Source of the DNA: Syntrophaceae bacterium UBA1163
GTDB lineage: Bacteria; Desulfobacterota; BSN033; UBA1163
DNA length: 61,910 bases
NCBI GenBank assembly: GCA_002311635.1
Contig: DBZJ01000244.1
Coordinates: 5,486 to 67,395, forward strand
Direction: 5' to 3'
Part shown: piece by piece, positions 18,560 through 26,330 of the stretch
How the letters are laid out: each line of letters begins with the position of its first letter
Numbering within the stretch: the stretch's first letter is position 1
Notes under the pieces: model-generated
The model's input: the letters and a program-made list of their open reading frames with translations, nothing else
What the model was told of the DNA's origin: nothing
Database searches by the model: none
Program-made: the position numbers and the translations under genes

Positions 18560-19428
18560 AATGTCTCTCCGGCAAATAATCCCCCCCGCTTAATCATCAG
18601 CACGATGAGGGTGATGATTAAGGCCGCCAGCCCCATAAACCGGGAAACATAGAGGAAACTAACTGTGGCATGGATAAAGCCAATCATGTAGGAAGCAACA
18701 ATACTTCCCTTTAAATTGCCCAATCCACCCAGGATGGCGATGAGCATGGCGGTCATGAGTAAAGGAGATCCCATGAAAGGGTCTACCCCCCAGAAAGGGG
18801 CGATCATGAGCATGCAGATCGTCGGAGGGATCACGGATAAGATGATGGCCAGGTAATACATTTTGGTCACATTCGCACCCATCAACGTCGCCGCCTCCAG
18901 ATTCTGGCTAATCGCCCGGACGATCAGGCCGATTCTGGTTTTCAAGAACATCAGCACAAAGACGAACGTAACGACAATCCCCACAAAGGCGGCCAGGAGC
19001 ATTTGATAGGAGATCCTTACGGCACCGATCTTCAGCATAGCGTCGATGATGGTGGAAGGAATGCTAACGCCCGCCGTGACCGGATACAGATAATTAGCCA
19101 GATGCATCAGGGCGATGGAGATGAGCACAGATAACGTCAGAAGAATTTCCTCTTCTTCGAGGTATCGCTGAAAGACCCCTCGATAGAATACCACCACGGC
19201 GATTCCGATTTGCACGAGAAGCATCAAGAGGACACTGGGGATGAATCCCAACCCCACGTCCTCCATAAACATCCATGTCCCGTAGGCGGCAATAACAAAG
19301 ATGACTCCGTATCCTAAGTGGAAAATCCGCAAAACTCCGCAAATCAGGGAAAACCCCAGGGAGATTAAAAGGTAGATGGAACCCCAGATAAAAGTATAGA
19401 CGAGGATCGATTGCAGGGTGGAACTCAT
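18553..19428 (-). CDS. livH: ABC transporter permease, LivH type
   Basis: 291-residue permease with about eight membrane segments. LivH-type landmarks are L-I-S-L-G-F-S-L-I-C-G-V-L-R-I-F-H-L-G-Y-G near the N-terminus and the coupling loop I-V-R-A-I-S-Q-N-L-E-A-A-T-L-M-G-A-N, followed by G-G-L-G-N-L-K-G-S. It forms the membrane channel with LivM. GAGGGACTGAC precedes the ATG. It lies 128 bases after the binding-protein gene in the same operon. Confidence 0.9.
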   Translation of the reverse strand: MSSTLQSILVYTFIWGSIYLLISLGFSLICGVLRIFHLGYGVIFVIAAYGTWMFMEDVGLGFIPSVLLMLLVQIGIAVVVFYRGVFQRYLEEEEILLTLSVLISIALMHLANYLYPVTAGVSIPSTIIDAMLKIGAVRISYQMLLAAFVGIVVTFVFVLMFLKTRIGLIVRAISQNLEAATLMGANVTKMYYLAIILSVIPPTICMLMIAPFWGVDPFMGSPLLMTAMLIAILGGLGNLKGSIVASYMIGFIHATVSFLYVSRFMGLAALIITLIVLMIKRGGLFAGETLW

Positions 19429-19556
19429 GTCAGTCCCTCAACATGGTTGAGCATCTTTCCTCCTTCTATGGTCAAGCCGAAGCTTCCAAGGTCTGTTTCC
19501 CAGTAGAAGAAACTTAAACCCCGGAGGGAGGAGGGAGATTTCTGCGACGGATTTCT

Positions 19557-20816
19557 TTAACGCCTCAAATCATCTGGAGGGATATAATCTGCCTGCTTAA
19601 ACTGTAAGGGAAAGATGACTTTCATCTCCCCTTTTTGCCATTGCACGATAGGGGTGATGTACTTAGGGTAGGGCAGATTGTAATGGTAGCGAGGTTCCCA
19701 TCCGATGGTTCCCAGCACAGCAACCTCTTCCACCTGTTCTAACTGCTTGATGAGGGCCTCGATGTTGCCGATGCCCCCTGCCTTTTCTATCGCCTTCTTA
19801 AATCCGTACAGGCTGTCATAGGTCGTATGCGACCCGAAAATGGGTCCAACTTTATATTTTGCCATAAGGTTATCCATAAAGGGGATCGTTTTTTTCGTAA
19901 TCGGAACTTTCACCATCGAGGAACCAATCATGACTCCGACCACTTTGCCTTCGGTCATCTTCCAGGCCGGGGGCATGCCGGCAAGACCTCCCCAGAGGGA
20001 TACCGGGATATTCCTGGCGCTCGATTGGGACCACTGCTTTATAAAGGCAGCTTCGTCGATGTACCCTACGGTACAGTCAACTACCCCTGCACCGGAAGCC
20101 GCGATCTCTTCAAACACGGAAGAAAACATTTTTTGGTCCAAGGATACGGTCGTTTCATAAACCACTTCCAGGCCGTTCTTTTTGTAAACCTCGGCTAAAC
20201 GCGGGGAGACATCTTTTAACCCCTTGCGCAAGGGCTTGGTCCATTCCATATCTTCGTACACGATGGCCACCTTCTTGGCCTTGATCAGTTTCTTGAACAC
20301 TTCGCTATTAAGCTCGCTCAAGATCTTCAAGTAATTTGTCGAAATGAAGTAGTACGTCTGAAATCCGAATTTATATTTTTTATAATTGTCCCTTACGTGA
20401 TGCCAGATGTCGTCCCCAGACCCGATGGTGCTGAAAAAAATGTGGGGGTACTCCGGATATAATTCAGCGCCGATTTCCATTCCAGCAACCCCCATTTCAA
20501 CTTTTTCCCCGATGAACACAGCCAGGACCCGGTCCACCATCACCAGCTTCTTGTATATTTCCACACATTTCGGAATTTCCCCCTTCGTATCCTCAACGAT
20601 CAACTTAATCTGTCTGCCTAAAATACCTCCGGCCTGATTCATCTCATCGACTGCCATCATCGCCGCCGCTTTAGCGCTGATAGAGGACGGGGCTGAGAGG
20701 TTACCCATAAATCCGATTTTGATGGGTTCGGTTGACTGTGCTTGGGCAATCCCCACTTCTCCGATCATGGCCAGACAAATGAATGAAATACCAATTAGAA
20801 AAAGGTTTCTCTTCAT
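19557..20816 (-). CDS. ABC transporter substrate-binding protein, LivK / ANF-receptor type
   Basis: 419-residue periplasmic binding protein. Signal peptide about 1-26 (cleavage near A-Q-A-Q-S). The mature start P-I-K-I-G-F-M-G-N-L-S and the A-A-M-M-A-V-D-E-M-N-Q-A-G-G-I-L-G-R-Q-I-K-L segment are diagnostic of the type I (Leu/Ile/Val, amide, aromatic-acid) binding proteins. It feeds the LivHMGF transporter encoded downstream. The linked CoA-transferases favour a carboxylic acid ligand over an amino acid (inference). AAAGGAGGTTTACC precedes the ATG. First gene of the operon. Confidence 0.9.
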   Translation of the reverse strand: MKRNLFLIGISFICLAMIGEVGIAQAQSTEPIKIGFMGNLSAPSSISAKAAAMMAVDEMNQAGGILGRQIKLIVEDTKGEIPKCVEIYKKLVMVDRVLAVFIGEKVEMGVAGMEIGAELYPEYPHIFFSTIGSGDDIWHHVRDNYKKYKFGFQTYYFISTNYLKILSELNSEVFKKLIKAKKVAIVYEDMEWTKPLRKGLKDVSPRLAEVYKKNGLEVVYETTVSLDQKMFSSVFEEIAASGAGVVDCTVGYIDEAAFIKQWSQSSARNIPVSLWGGLAGMPPAWKMTEGKVVGVMIGSSMVKVPITKKTIPFMDNLMAKYKVGPIFGSHTTYDSLYGFKKAIEKAGGIGNIEALIKQLEQVEEVAVLGTIGWEPRYHYNLPYPKYITPIVQWQKGEMKVIFPLQFKQADYIPPDDLRR

Positions 20817-21195
20817 GGTAAACCTCCTTTAGGGTAATGAACTTTCCTGCCTGATCAAAAGCAATATTATTTGTTTCAATTTTCCATGTCAATACTTTTT
20901 TCCGATTTCTGAACTTAATCGGGCAATTGACCAACCGGTGTCTTGTGAAAACAGTCTTTATTGTTTACCAGGTGTTTTTTAAAAGGAAGCAATACCGAAG
21001 TGTTATCTTACTGATTTCCATGGAAATTGTTCATCCCCAATGCAATAGATGAAAATCATATAGAGACATTTTCGCCTTTCTGAAGACAAAGCATATATAC
21101 CAGAAAACGAAACGTTCATCATTATCCTCAAAATAGAAAGCCCAGGCCGTTAAACCTGGGCTTTTTCTCTTACCCTTACCCCTCATCCTCAAAAA
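20817..21195. other. Intergenic region upstream of the liv operon
   Basis: About 380 A/T-rich bases that should hold the promoter of the liv/CoA-transferase operon, though no convincing -35/-10 pair could be fixed by eye. A terminator hairpin lies at 21137-21164. No gene seen. Confidence 0.5.
21137..21164 (-). terminator. Intrinsic terminator, possibly bidirectional
   Basis: Stem AAAGCCCAGG / CCTGGGCTTT (10 bp) with an 8-base loop. It is followed by Ts on the plus strand and by CTATTTTG on the minus strand. It lies 32 bases past the stop of the minus-strand gene ending at 21196. Confidence 0.7.
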
Positions 21196-21705
21196 TCACT
21201 TGGAAGGGAGGGTGTAGGTCATAGTGTATTCGCCAACTGTCTTCCAACCTATCCCTCCTTTCTCAGGAGGAAAGAACTTGGCGGTGCTCGTTACTGTTCC
21301 TTTGATCCCTTGGAATCGACCCGTTCCATTAATGATTTCACTGGTCCATTTGGCCGTTGGGCCGCCGTCACCCATACCTTTATTATAGCCTGTCATTGTT
21401 GATCCATCCTGGAAGGTGTTTGTCCAATATTGGGAGAAAGGTCCTACTCCTTTAGTCATGTCAAAAATGATAACCACCTTCTGCCACGACAACTCTCCGT
21501 TTTCAGATATGGACGCTCCCTCTATCACCGTCATACCGGTCGAGTGTCCCTCAGCGTCGGGAATTGGAAGAGATTCTATCTTCGTAACACGGTTGATATA
21601 TTTCCCATTCAAGGTTTCCGCCATTATTTGAGGAACGGAACCCAAAAGCCAAGTAGCCATAATGAAAATCCCCAAGACAATCCATGTCGTCCTTTTTGCA
21701 GCCAT
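21196..21705 (-). CDS. Hypothetical exported beta-barrel-like protein
   Basis: 169 residues with a signal peptide (hydrophobic 7-26, cleavage near I-M-A-E). The mature part is strand-rich and contains I-I-N-G-T-G-R-F-Q-G-I-K-G, the same G-T-G-[KR]-x-x-G-I-x-G motif as the exported protein encoded at 22627-23133. This motif recalls small lipocalin/allene-oxide-cyclase-like barrels, but the family was not identified. GGAGGAAACGATT precedes the ATG. It sits in a run of three separate minus-strand genes for small exported proteins. Confidence 0.6.
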   Translation of the reverse strand: MAAKRTTWIVLGIFIMATWLLGSVPQIMAETLNGKYINRVTKIESLPIPDAEGHSTGMTVIEGASISENGELSWQKVVIIFDMTKGVGPFSQYWTNTFQDGSTMTGYNKGMGDGGPTAKWTSEIINGTGRFQGIKGTVTSTAKFFPPEKGGIGWKTVGEYTMTYTLPSK

Positions 21706-21778
21706 AATCGTTTCCTCCTTTTTAGTTTTGAAGACTTAGCTAATTTTTATAAAGAAAGAGCAATTTAAGAAAGGCAGA

Positions 21779-21815
21779 AAGGCTCCAAGGGGCATAAGAA
21801 TCCGTTTGGAGCCTA
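21779..21815 (-). terminator. Possible terminator hairpin
   Basis: AGGCTCCAA pairs with TTGGAGCCT (9 bp, loop 17). On the minus strand it is followed by a pyrimidine-rich stretch but no clean T run. It lies about 180 bases beyond the gene ending at 21994. Confidence 0.35.
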
Positions 21816-21993
21816 AATAGGGGCATCTTCTGGAAACTCCATTTCATAACTCCCTCCAAACGGACACCTTGTGGATAAAAATATAGAGGAACAATATCAG
21901 TTTTTTGATTTTGGCTTTCAATACCACAGAGGTCGTCACAGAGCCACTTTGGACCCTCTTTCAGTAGCCTGCCCAAGGGGTCTTTCCTTCAAC

Positions 21994-22416
21994 TTAAGGG
22001 ACCTTTCTAAGTTGCCAACCGTCTGAACCAGAGTACCCAATTAAGTCTTCTCCCATTAAGGTGTACTCAGCGTTACCATAAGGAGCAAGATACGAAAGTT
22101 TGTATTTTCCACGATTTTTGATTACTTTGGCTTCAATTCTTTCCCAGCCCATTGGAGTTCCTTGTGGCCAGGAACCACTTCGCCAAACATAAAGGCTTGC
22201 TTTTTCCGCGTCAATTTTCTCTACAATTATTAAGAACTCCGCTGGGTCGGAAATCCACTCCCATTTACCGAAAAAGGCTGATAGTTCTTTTGGTAACGAA
22301 GGATCGGGTTGGACGATTTGAAGATCAGCCGGCAAAGTAGGGACAGCCATCACCATATGACAAAAGAAAATACTCACCAATACAATGCTGACTGCCAATA
22401 CAACGGATGTTTTCAT
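21994..22416 (-). CDS. Hypothetical exported small protein
   Basis: 140 residues. Signal peptide about 1-24 (cleavage near V-M-A-V-P). The mature region has F-F-G-K-W-E-W-I-S-D-P-A-E-F-L-I-I-V-E-K-I, Y-V-W-R-S-G-S-W and Y-T-L-M-G-E-D-L-I-G-Y, a beta-rich pattern that could be a small barrel. No family recognised. AGAGGAGGTAACGT precedes the ATG. Single gene. Confidence 0.55.
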   Translation of the reverse strand: MKTSVVLAVSIVLVSIFFCHMVMAVPTLPADLQIVQPDPSLPKELSAFFGKWEWISDPAEFLIIVEKIDAEKASLYVWRSGSWPQGTPMGWERIEAKVIKNRGKYKLSYLAPYGNAEYTLMGEDLIGYSGSDGWQLRKVP

Positions 22417-22544
22417 ACGTTACCTCCTCTCTCTTATTTAGCCTTTCGTTAGACCTTTTGATATGATTTGACCAGGTAGGCATCTTTTAAAAACTGCATT
22501 TCATAACCAGCTCCACATAGGTTCTCAATAAAAATGTGAGTAGA

Positions 22545-22614
22545 AGGGACATTCCCCATATTAAAAAAGTCAGGGGTTGCTTAGGATTAACCGTAGAGGA
22601 TGGGAAGTGTCCCT
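22545..22614. repeat. Small inverted-repeat element (MITE-like)
   Basis: 70 bp bounded by AGGGACATTCCCCAT and the reverse complement of AGGGACACTTCCCAT (13 of 15 positions match). No open frame inside. It ends 13 bases past the stop of the gene ending at 22627, so it may also act as a 3' structure. Confidence 0.55.
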
Positions 22615-22626
22615 CCATTCGTTCAC

Positions 22627-23133
22627 TCATGGCAGCTTATACTGGCCCTTCCATCTGTTGTAGCCCTGGAAGGTTCCTTCGGCAGCGGGCTGCAGATCGA
22701 ATGTGGTAAATTCAGCGCTGCCTTGTATGCCGACCAATTTCCCTGTGCCGCCGACGATGGTAAGAGTCCCTTTGGACCCGCCTCCCAGTTTGCCACTGGT
22801 TTTCATGGTCAAGAATATTTGATCTCCGTCCGGGCGGATCATGATGCAGGAAGCGCTACCATCATTGTACTCGCCTTTCACGGCATGGAACGCTCCGAGA
22901 CAGCGGAATGATGCGTTGTGAAGGAGACCCTTACCGGTGTCACTGAGGGATATGCCCATTGATTCCCAAGTCATTTGTAAACGTTCTTGTCCCATGAGGA
23001 GGGCTTTAAACGTGCCGCTGTAGGCGCAGGTTTCTGAAATGGCACCCTCCTTTGGAATTTGTGCCTTGGCCTCCGTTCCAAAAGCAACCAAGATAATCAC
23101 CAGTACAGCCAGCTTCTTAATATTTCCTTTCAT
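22627..23133 (-). CDS. Hypothetical exported beta-barrel-like protein
   Basis: 168 residues. Signal peptide about 1-25 (cleavage near A-K-A-Q). The mature sequence carries K-G-E-Y-N-D-G-S-A-S-C and T-I-V-G-G-T-G-K-L-V-G-I-Q-G-S-A-E-F, the glycine motif it shares with the protein encoded at 21196-21705. Two to three Cys could form a disulfide. Function unknown. AAAGGAGGTTCAA precedes the ATG. Confidence 0.6.
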   Translation of the reverse strand: MKGNIKKLAVLVIILVAFGTEAKAQIPKEGAISETCAYSGTFKALLMGQERLQMTWESMGISLSDTGKGLLHNASFRCLGAFHAVKGEYNDGSASCIMIRPDGDQIFLTMKTSGKLGGGSKGTLTIVGGTGKLVGIQGSAEFTTFDLQPAAEGTFQGYNRWKGQYKLP

Positions 23134-23324
23134 TTGAACCTCCTTTCAGCTCCTCTTTAAGGCGTTTTTATAGATGTTGTTCCGCTTTTCTGAATAATAA
23201 TCCTCCTTCTTCCCAATTCGATTAGCCCATAAGACCTCACCTTCTTTCAGGGTGGCGTAACGGTCTGCTTTTTTAGAGTTCCATTTTGAGATTGACTCCA
23301 TTTTAAGCATATGATACGGTTTGC

Positions 23325-23340
23325 AACGGTACGTACCGTT
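23325..23340. promoter_or_regulatory. Perfect 16-bp palindrome upstream of the TolB/TPR gene
   Basis: AACGGTAC followed by GTACCGTT, a perfect zero-spacer palindrome 71 bases before the start at 23412. This shape fits a dimeric repressor or activator site; no regulator is assigned. Confidence 0.45.
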
Positions 23341-23411
23341 ACATTTTTTTAATTACTTCCGGTTGTAATAAAATCTCCTGTCTTTTCAATGGGATTTTGG
23401 GGGTTTAAAAA

Positions 23412-25391
23412 ATGGTGGAAAGTACGAAACCTCACCCCATCACAATCGACCTCAATCAATTCAAGCTCCATATTGAGCTCAAGAAAAGAATTGAAGTGAC
23501 CCTTCACTTCAACTCGCCCTCCCGGCGCTTTTACCTCTCCGTGATAGCCCTTATTGTTAACGAGATGAAAAGACAAGGGAAAATGACATCCATCCCCCTG
23601 GAAGGACACCATGACCTCCTCGCTTTGCTGAACGAAACCGTTGGGGGTTCTGCCGGATCATCGGAGACAGAGAACTTGATGACAAGGATTTACATGAAAT
23701 GGCAACACGCCCTGCCCAACCTGGAAGAAGCCCCGCTTTTCATGGTTCTCGGAAAGAAAAAGGGCTATGAGGAAGGGATGGGTAAAACCTACCACTTTAC
23801 CGAGGCTGAAAAAGATGGCTGGGCAAATCTTTTTGAGTACAAAGGGAGCCATGAGAATGTCAGGCTGAAGTTTGCAATCGATAGGATAGGAGCAACCTTG
23901 GATGATGTTGTGATCGTCTATGAGGACTTCTTGAACGCGGAGGCCTGGGAAAAGTTCCTATCAAGTCTCAAAGAGAAGAAGGCAGAACCTGATAAACCTA
24001 TTCCGGAAGAGCCTGAGGTTGCAGTCCCTCCGCTGGAAAAAAGGACGACATTATTGCCAAGCAGGTATCGCTGGGTGGCTCTGATGGCCGCGATCGTGGT
24101 CGTTCTGGGAACGATCACATTGGTAATCTGGAAAACTTATTTAAAACCTGGTCCAGGCGATGTTGCTTCTATGGAGAAGATGGCATTCCCACTACCGGAT
24201 AAGCCCTCTATCGCCGTGCTGCCGTTTGTAGAATTGAGCGGAGACCCAAAGCAAGAATTCCTTTGCGACGGGTTGACTGAAAATATTACCACCACGCTCT
24301 CCAAGATTCCGGAGCTTTTTGTTATCGCCCGCAATTCGGTGCTCGTATATAAGGGAAAGCCTGTAGACATAAAGAAAGTTGCGGAGAACCTTGGCGTGAG
24401 GTACGTCTTGGAAGGTAGTGTCCAAAAGTCGGGCGAGCGTATTAGGATAAACGCCCAGTTGATTGATGCAACCTCTGGACACCATATTTGGTCAGAAAAG
24501 TACGATCGTGACAAGAGAGATCTTTTTGCACTTCTTGATGATGTCACTCGTAATATTGCAGTCGCTCTCCAGATTAAACTAACCGACGGGGAACAAGCTA
24601 GGGTTTTTCACGGAGAGACAAAGAACCTGGAGGCTTGGGCCCTTGCTTCGCAAGCCTGGGATGTGATCCAAAGGGCCACGAAGGAGGATGTTGCGAGGGC
24701 GAAAGAACTAGCAGAACAAGCAGTCAAATTGGATCCCCAGTATGGATTCGCATGGTCCCTTGTAGCTTGGAGCTACTTCGATGCAGTAGTATTTGGATGG
24801 TGTGCATCCCCCAAGGAGTATTTACAGAAGGCGATTGAACTTAATCAAAAGGCACTGAAGCTCGACAACGGCCTCTTTTGTGCAACCGCCATGCTAGGGA
24901 GTATCTATTTGTACCAGAGACAATATGAGCGAGCAATCGAAATGGGCCGAAGATCAATTGAACTAGGCCCAAGCATAGCCATCAATTATGCAGTTCTAGC
25001 GATTACCTTAGATTATGCAGGTAACTTCGATGAGGCGATTGCACTGGGTGAACAGGCTGTACGTCTCCATCCATTTTGTCCCCTTTGGTATCTGGATGTC
25101 TTGGCAGGGTCGTACCGCATGGGGGGGCGTTACGAAGAGGCACTTGCGTTATATAAACAAGTTCTCACACGTGCTCAGAAGGAAGCCTACAACCCTTTCA
25201 GCGCTCACATCGGGCTTGCAGAAGTTTACTCGGAAATGGGTCGAGTTCAGGAGGCACACACTCAAGCCAAAGAAATTCTCCAGATAGCCCCGAGCTTTTC
25301 ATTAGAGAATTGGGGGAAAACGCTGCCTTTCAGGGATCCGAAACATCTTGAGAAGCGCCTGACTGCACTACGCAAGGCGGGTTTGAAGTGA
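23412..25391 (+). CDS. Membrane-anchored TolB-like / TPR repeat protein
   Basis: 659 residues in four parts. Residues 1 to about 200 form an N-terminal domain of unrecognised family. A Pro/Glu-rich linker and one membrane segment (about 220-240, W-V-A-L-M-A-A-I-V-V-V-L) follow. Residues about 260-400 are a TolB-like N-terminal domain (K-P-S-I-A-V-L-P-F, G-L-T-E-N-I-T-T-T-L-S-K-I, Y-V-L-E-G-S-V-Q-K-S-G-E-R-I-R-I-N-A-Q-L-I-D). The rest is TPR repeats (A-K-E-L-A-E-Q-A-V-K-L-D-P-Q-Y; Y-E-R-A-I-E-M-G-R-R-S-I-E-L). Related proteins usually start with an adenylate cyclase or winged-helix domain; neither is visible here. A signalling role at the membrane is inferred. Confidence 0.75.
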   Translation: MVESTKPHPITIDLNQFKLHIELKKRIEVTLHFNSPSRRFYLSVIALIVNEMKRQGKMTSIPLEGHHDLLALLNETVGGSAGSSETENLMTRIYMKWQHALPNLEEAPLFMVLGKKKGYEEGMGKTYHFTEAEKDGWANLFEYKGSHENVRLKFAIDRIGATLDDVVIVYEDFLNAEAWEKFLSSLKEKKAEPDKPIPEEPEVAVPPLEKRTTLLPSRYRWVALMAAIVVVLGTITLVIWKTYLKPGPGDVASMEKMAFPLPDKPSIAVLPFVELSGDPKQEFLCDGLTENITTTLSKIPELFVIARNSVLVYKGKPVDIKKVAENLGVRYVLEGSVQKSGERIRINAQLIDATSGHHIWSEKYDRDKRDLFALLDDVTRNIAVALQIKLTDGEQARVFHGETKNLEAWALASQAWDVIQRATKEDVARAKELAEQAVKLDPQYGFAWSLVAWSYFDAVVFGWCASPKEYLQKAIELNQKALKLDNGLFCATAMLGSIYLYQRQYERAIEMGRRSIELGPSIAINYAVLAITLDYAGNFDEAIALGEQAVRLHPFCPLWYLDVLAGSYRMGGRYEEALALYKQVLTRAQKEAYNPFSAHIGLAEVYSEMGRVQEAHTQAKEILQIAPSFSLENWGKTLPFRDPKHLEKRLTALRKAGLK

Positions 25392-25504
25392 GAGATCGCA
25401 ACAAGATCCTACATTATTTTAGCTTGCGCATTTCTACCTGAAGGGTTGTATGGAAGGGAAATTTTAGAAATCACGAGTACGGGAAAAAAGAAGTTGGGTT
25501 TGGG

Positions 25505-26176
25505 TTATTTTGCTACTTTCTGAGAAGGGAAGTTTTTATCTTTGAATGCCAGGGAGCCGACGGGGCAGACTTTAACGCACTCAATGCATTGACCACAGGT
25601 TGATTCACCGATGGGTTTGTCTTGGAAGGTGGAGACCATTCGTTTGAAGCCCCTTCGGGTAAAACCAATGGCTCCAATGCCTAACTTCTCCTGGCATACC
25701 CACACACATTTGCCGCAGAGGACACATTTGTTGGGGTCGTAGATAAAAAGAGCACTGCTTTTGTCTGCGGGAAGGTTTCTTTCAAGTCGTCTGAATCGCT
25801 TTGTCTTAAGTTTTATGCCAAGATGTTTGGCAATTTTCTGAAGTTCACAGGATCGATTCTTTAAACAATGACCGCAGTCCAATGGATGGCTTGCTATAAG
25901 AAGCTCTGCAGAAGTCCGTGCAAGTCTCAAAGCATTCTTCCCCCGTATGTTGATCACCATGCCTTCTCGTACTGGTTCGGTGCAAGCAACGACAGGTTCA
26001 TTCTCACCTTCGACCTCTACGAAACAGAGGCGACACGAGGCGGAGGGTTGCACTTTTTCTTGAATGGCACAGAGGTTGGGTATATAGATACCGTTCTTTA
26101 ACGCAACCCAAAGGATTTTATCTCCTTCCTTAGCTTTAATTTTCTTACCGTCAATGGTCAAGGAAATATTGTTCAT
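25505..26176 (-). CDS. NuoG/HoxU-like iron-sulfur subunit
   Basis: 223 residues from ATG 26176, chosen because upstream in-frame codons only translate a dispersed repeat. Layout: an N-terminal plant-type [2Fe-2S] domain (L-C-A-I-Q ... S-A-S-C-R-L-C-F-V-E ... V-V-A-C-T), the His/Cys cluster motif D-C-G-H-C-L-K-N-R-S-C-E-L-Q, then two [4Fe-4S] motifs (C-V-L-C-G-K-C-V-W-V-C and C-G-Q-C-I-E-C-V-K-V-C-P). This is the N-terminal module of NuoG or the whole of HoxU; no molybdopterin or hydrogenase domain follows. With the NuoF- and NuoE-like genes upstream it forms an NADH-oxidising electron-transfer unit. Confidence 0.85.
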   Translation of the reverse strand: MNNISLTIDGKKIKAKEGDKILWVALKNGIYIPNLCAIQEKVQPSASCRLCFVEVEGENEPVVACTEPVREGMVINIRGKNALRLARTSAELLIASHPLDCGHCLKNRSCELQKIAKHLGIKLKTKRFRRLERNLPADKSSALFIYDPNKCVLCGKCVWVCQEKLGIGAIGFTRRGFKRMVSTFQDKPIGESTCGQCIECVKVCPVGSLAFKDKNFPSQKVAK

Positions 26177-26194
26177 TTGTCGCTGTATCGTGTC

Positions 26195-26290
26195 CTTCCC
26201 ACCCCGTATCAAGTACGGGGTAAACTCCAGTGGAAATCCAGAAAGGTTTTTAAAGAAATGGATTCCTGCTTCCGCAGGAATGGCACCTCT
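26195..26290. repeat. Dispersed palindromic repeat between nuoF- and nuoG-like genes
   Basis: Contains two perfect hairpins: CCCCGTA-5 nt-TACGGGG (26202-26220) and ATTCCTGC-4 nt-GCAGGAAT (26262-26281). It shares words with the repeat at 9685-9774. Confidence 0.65.
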
Positions 26291-26330
26291 GAATGATGTC
26301 TTCCTTTCTCTTTTCAAAATACCAAAATTA

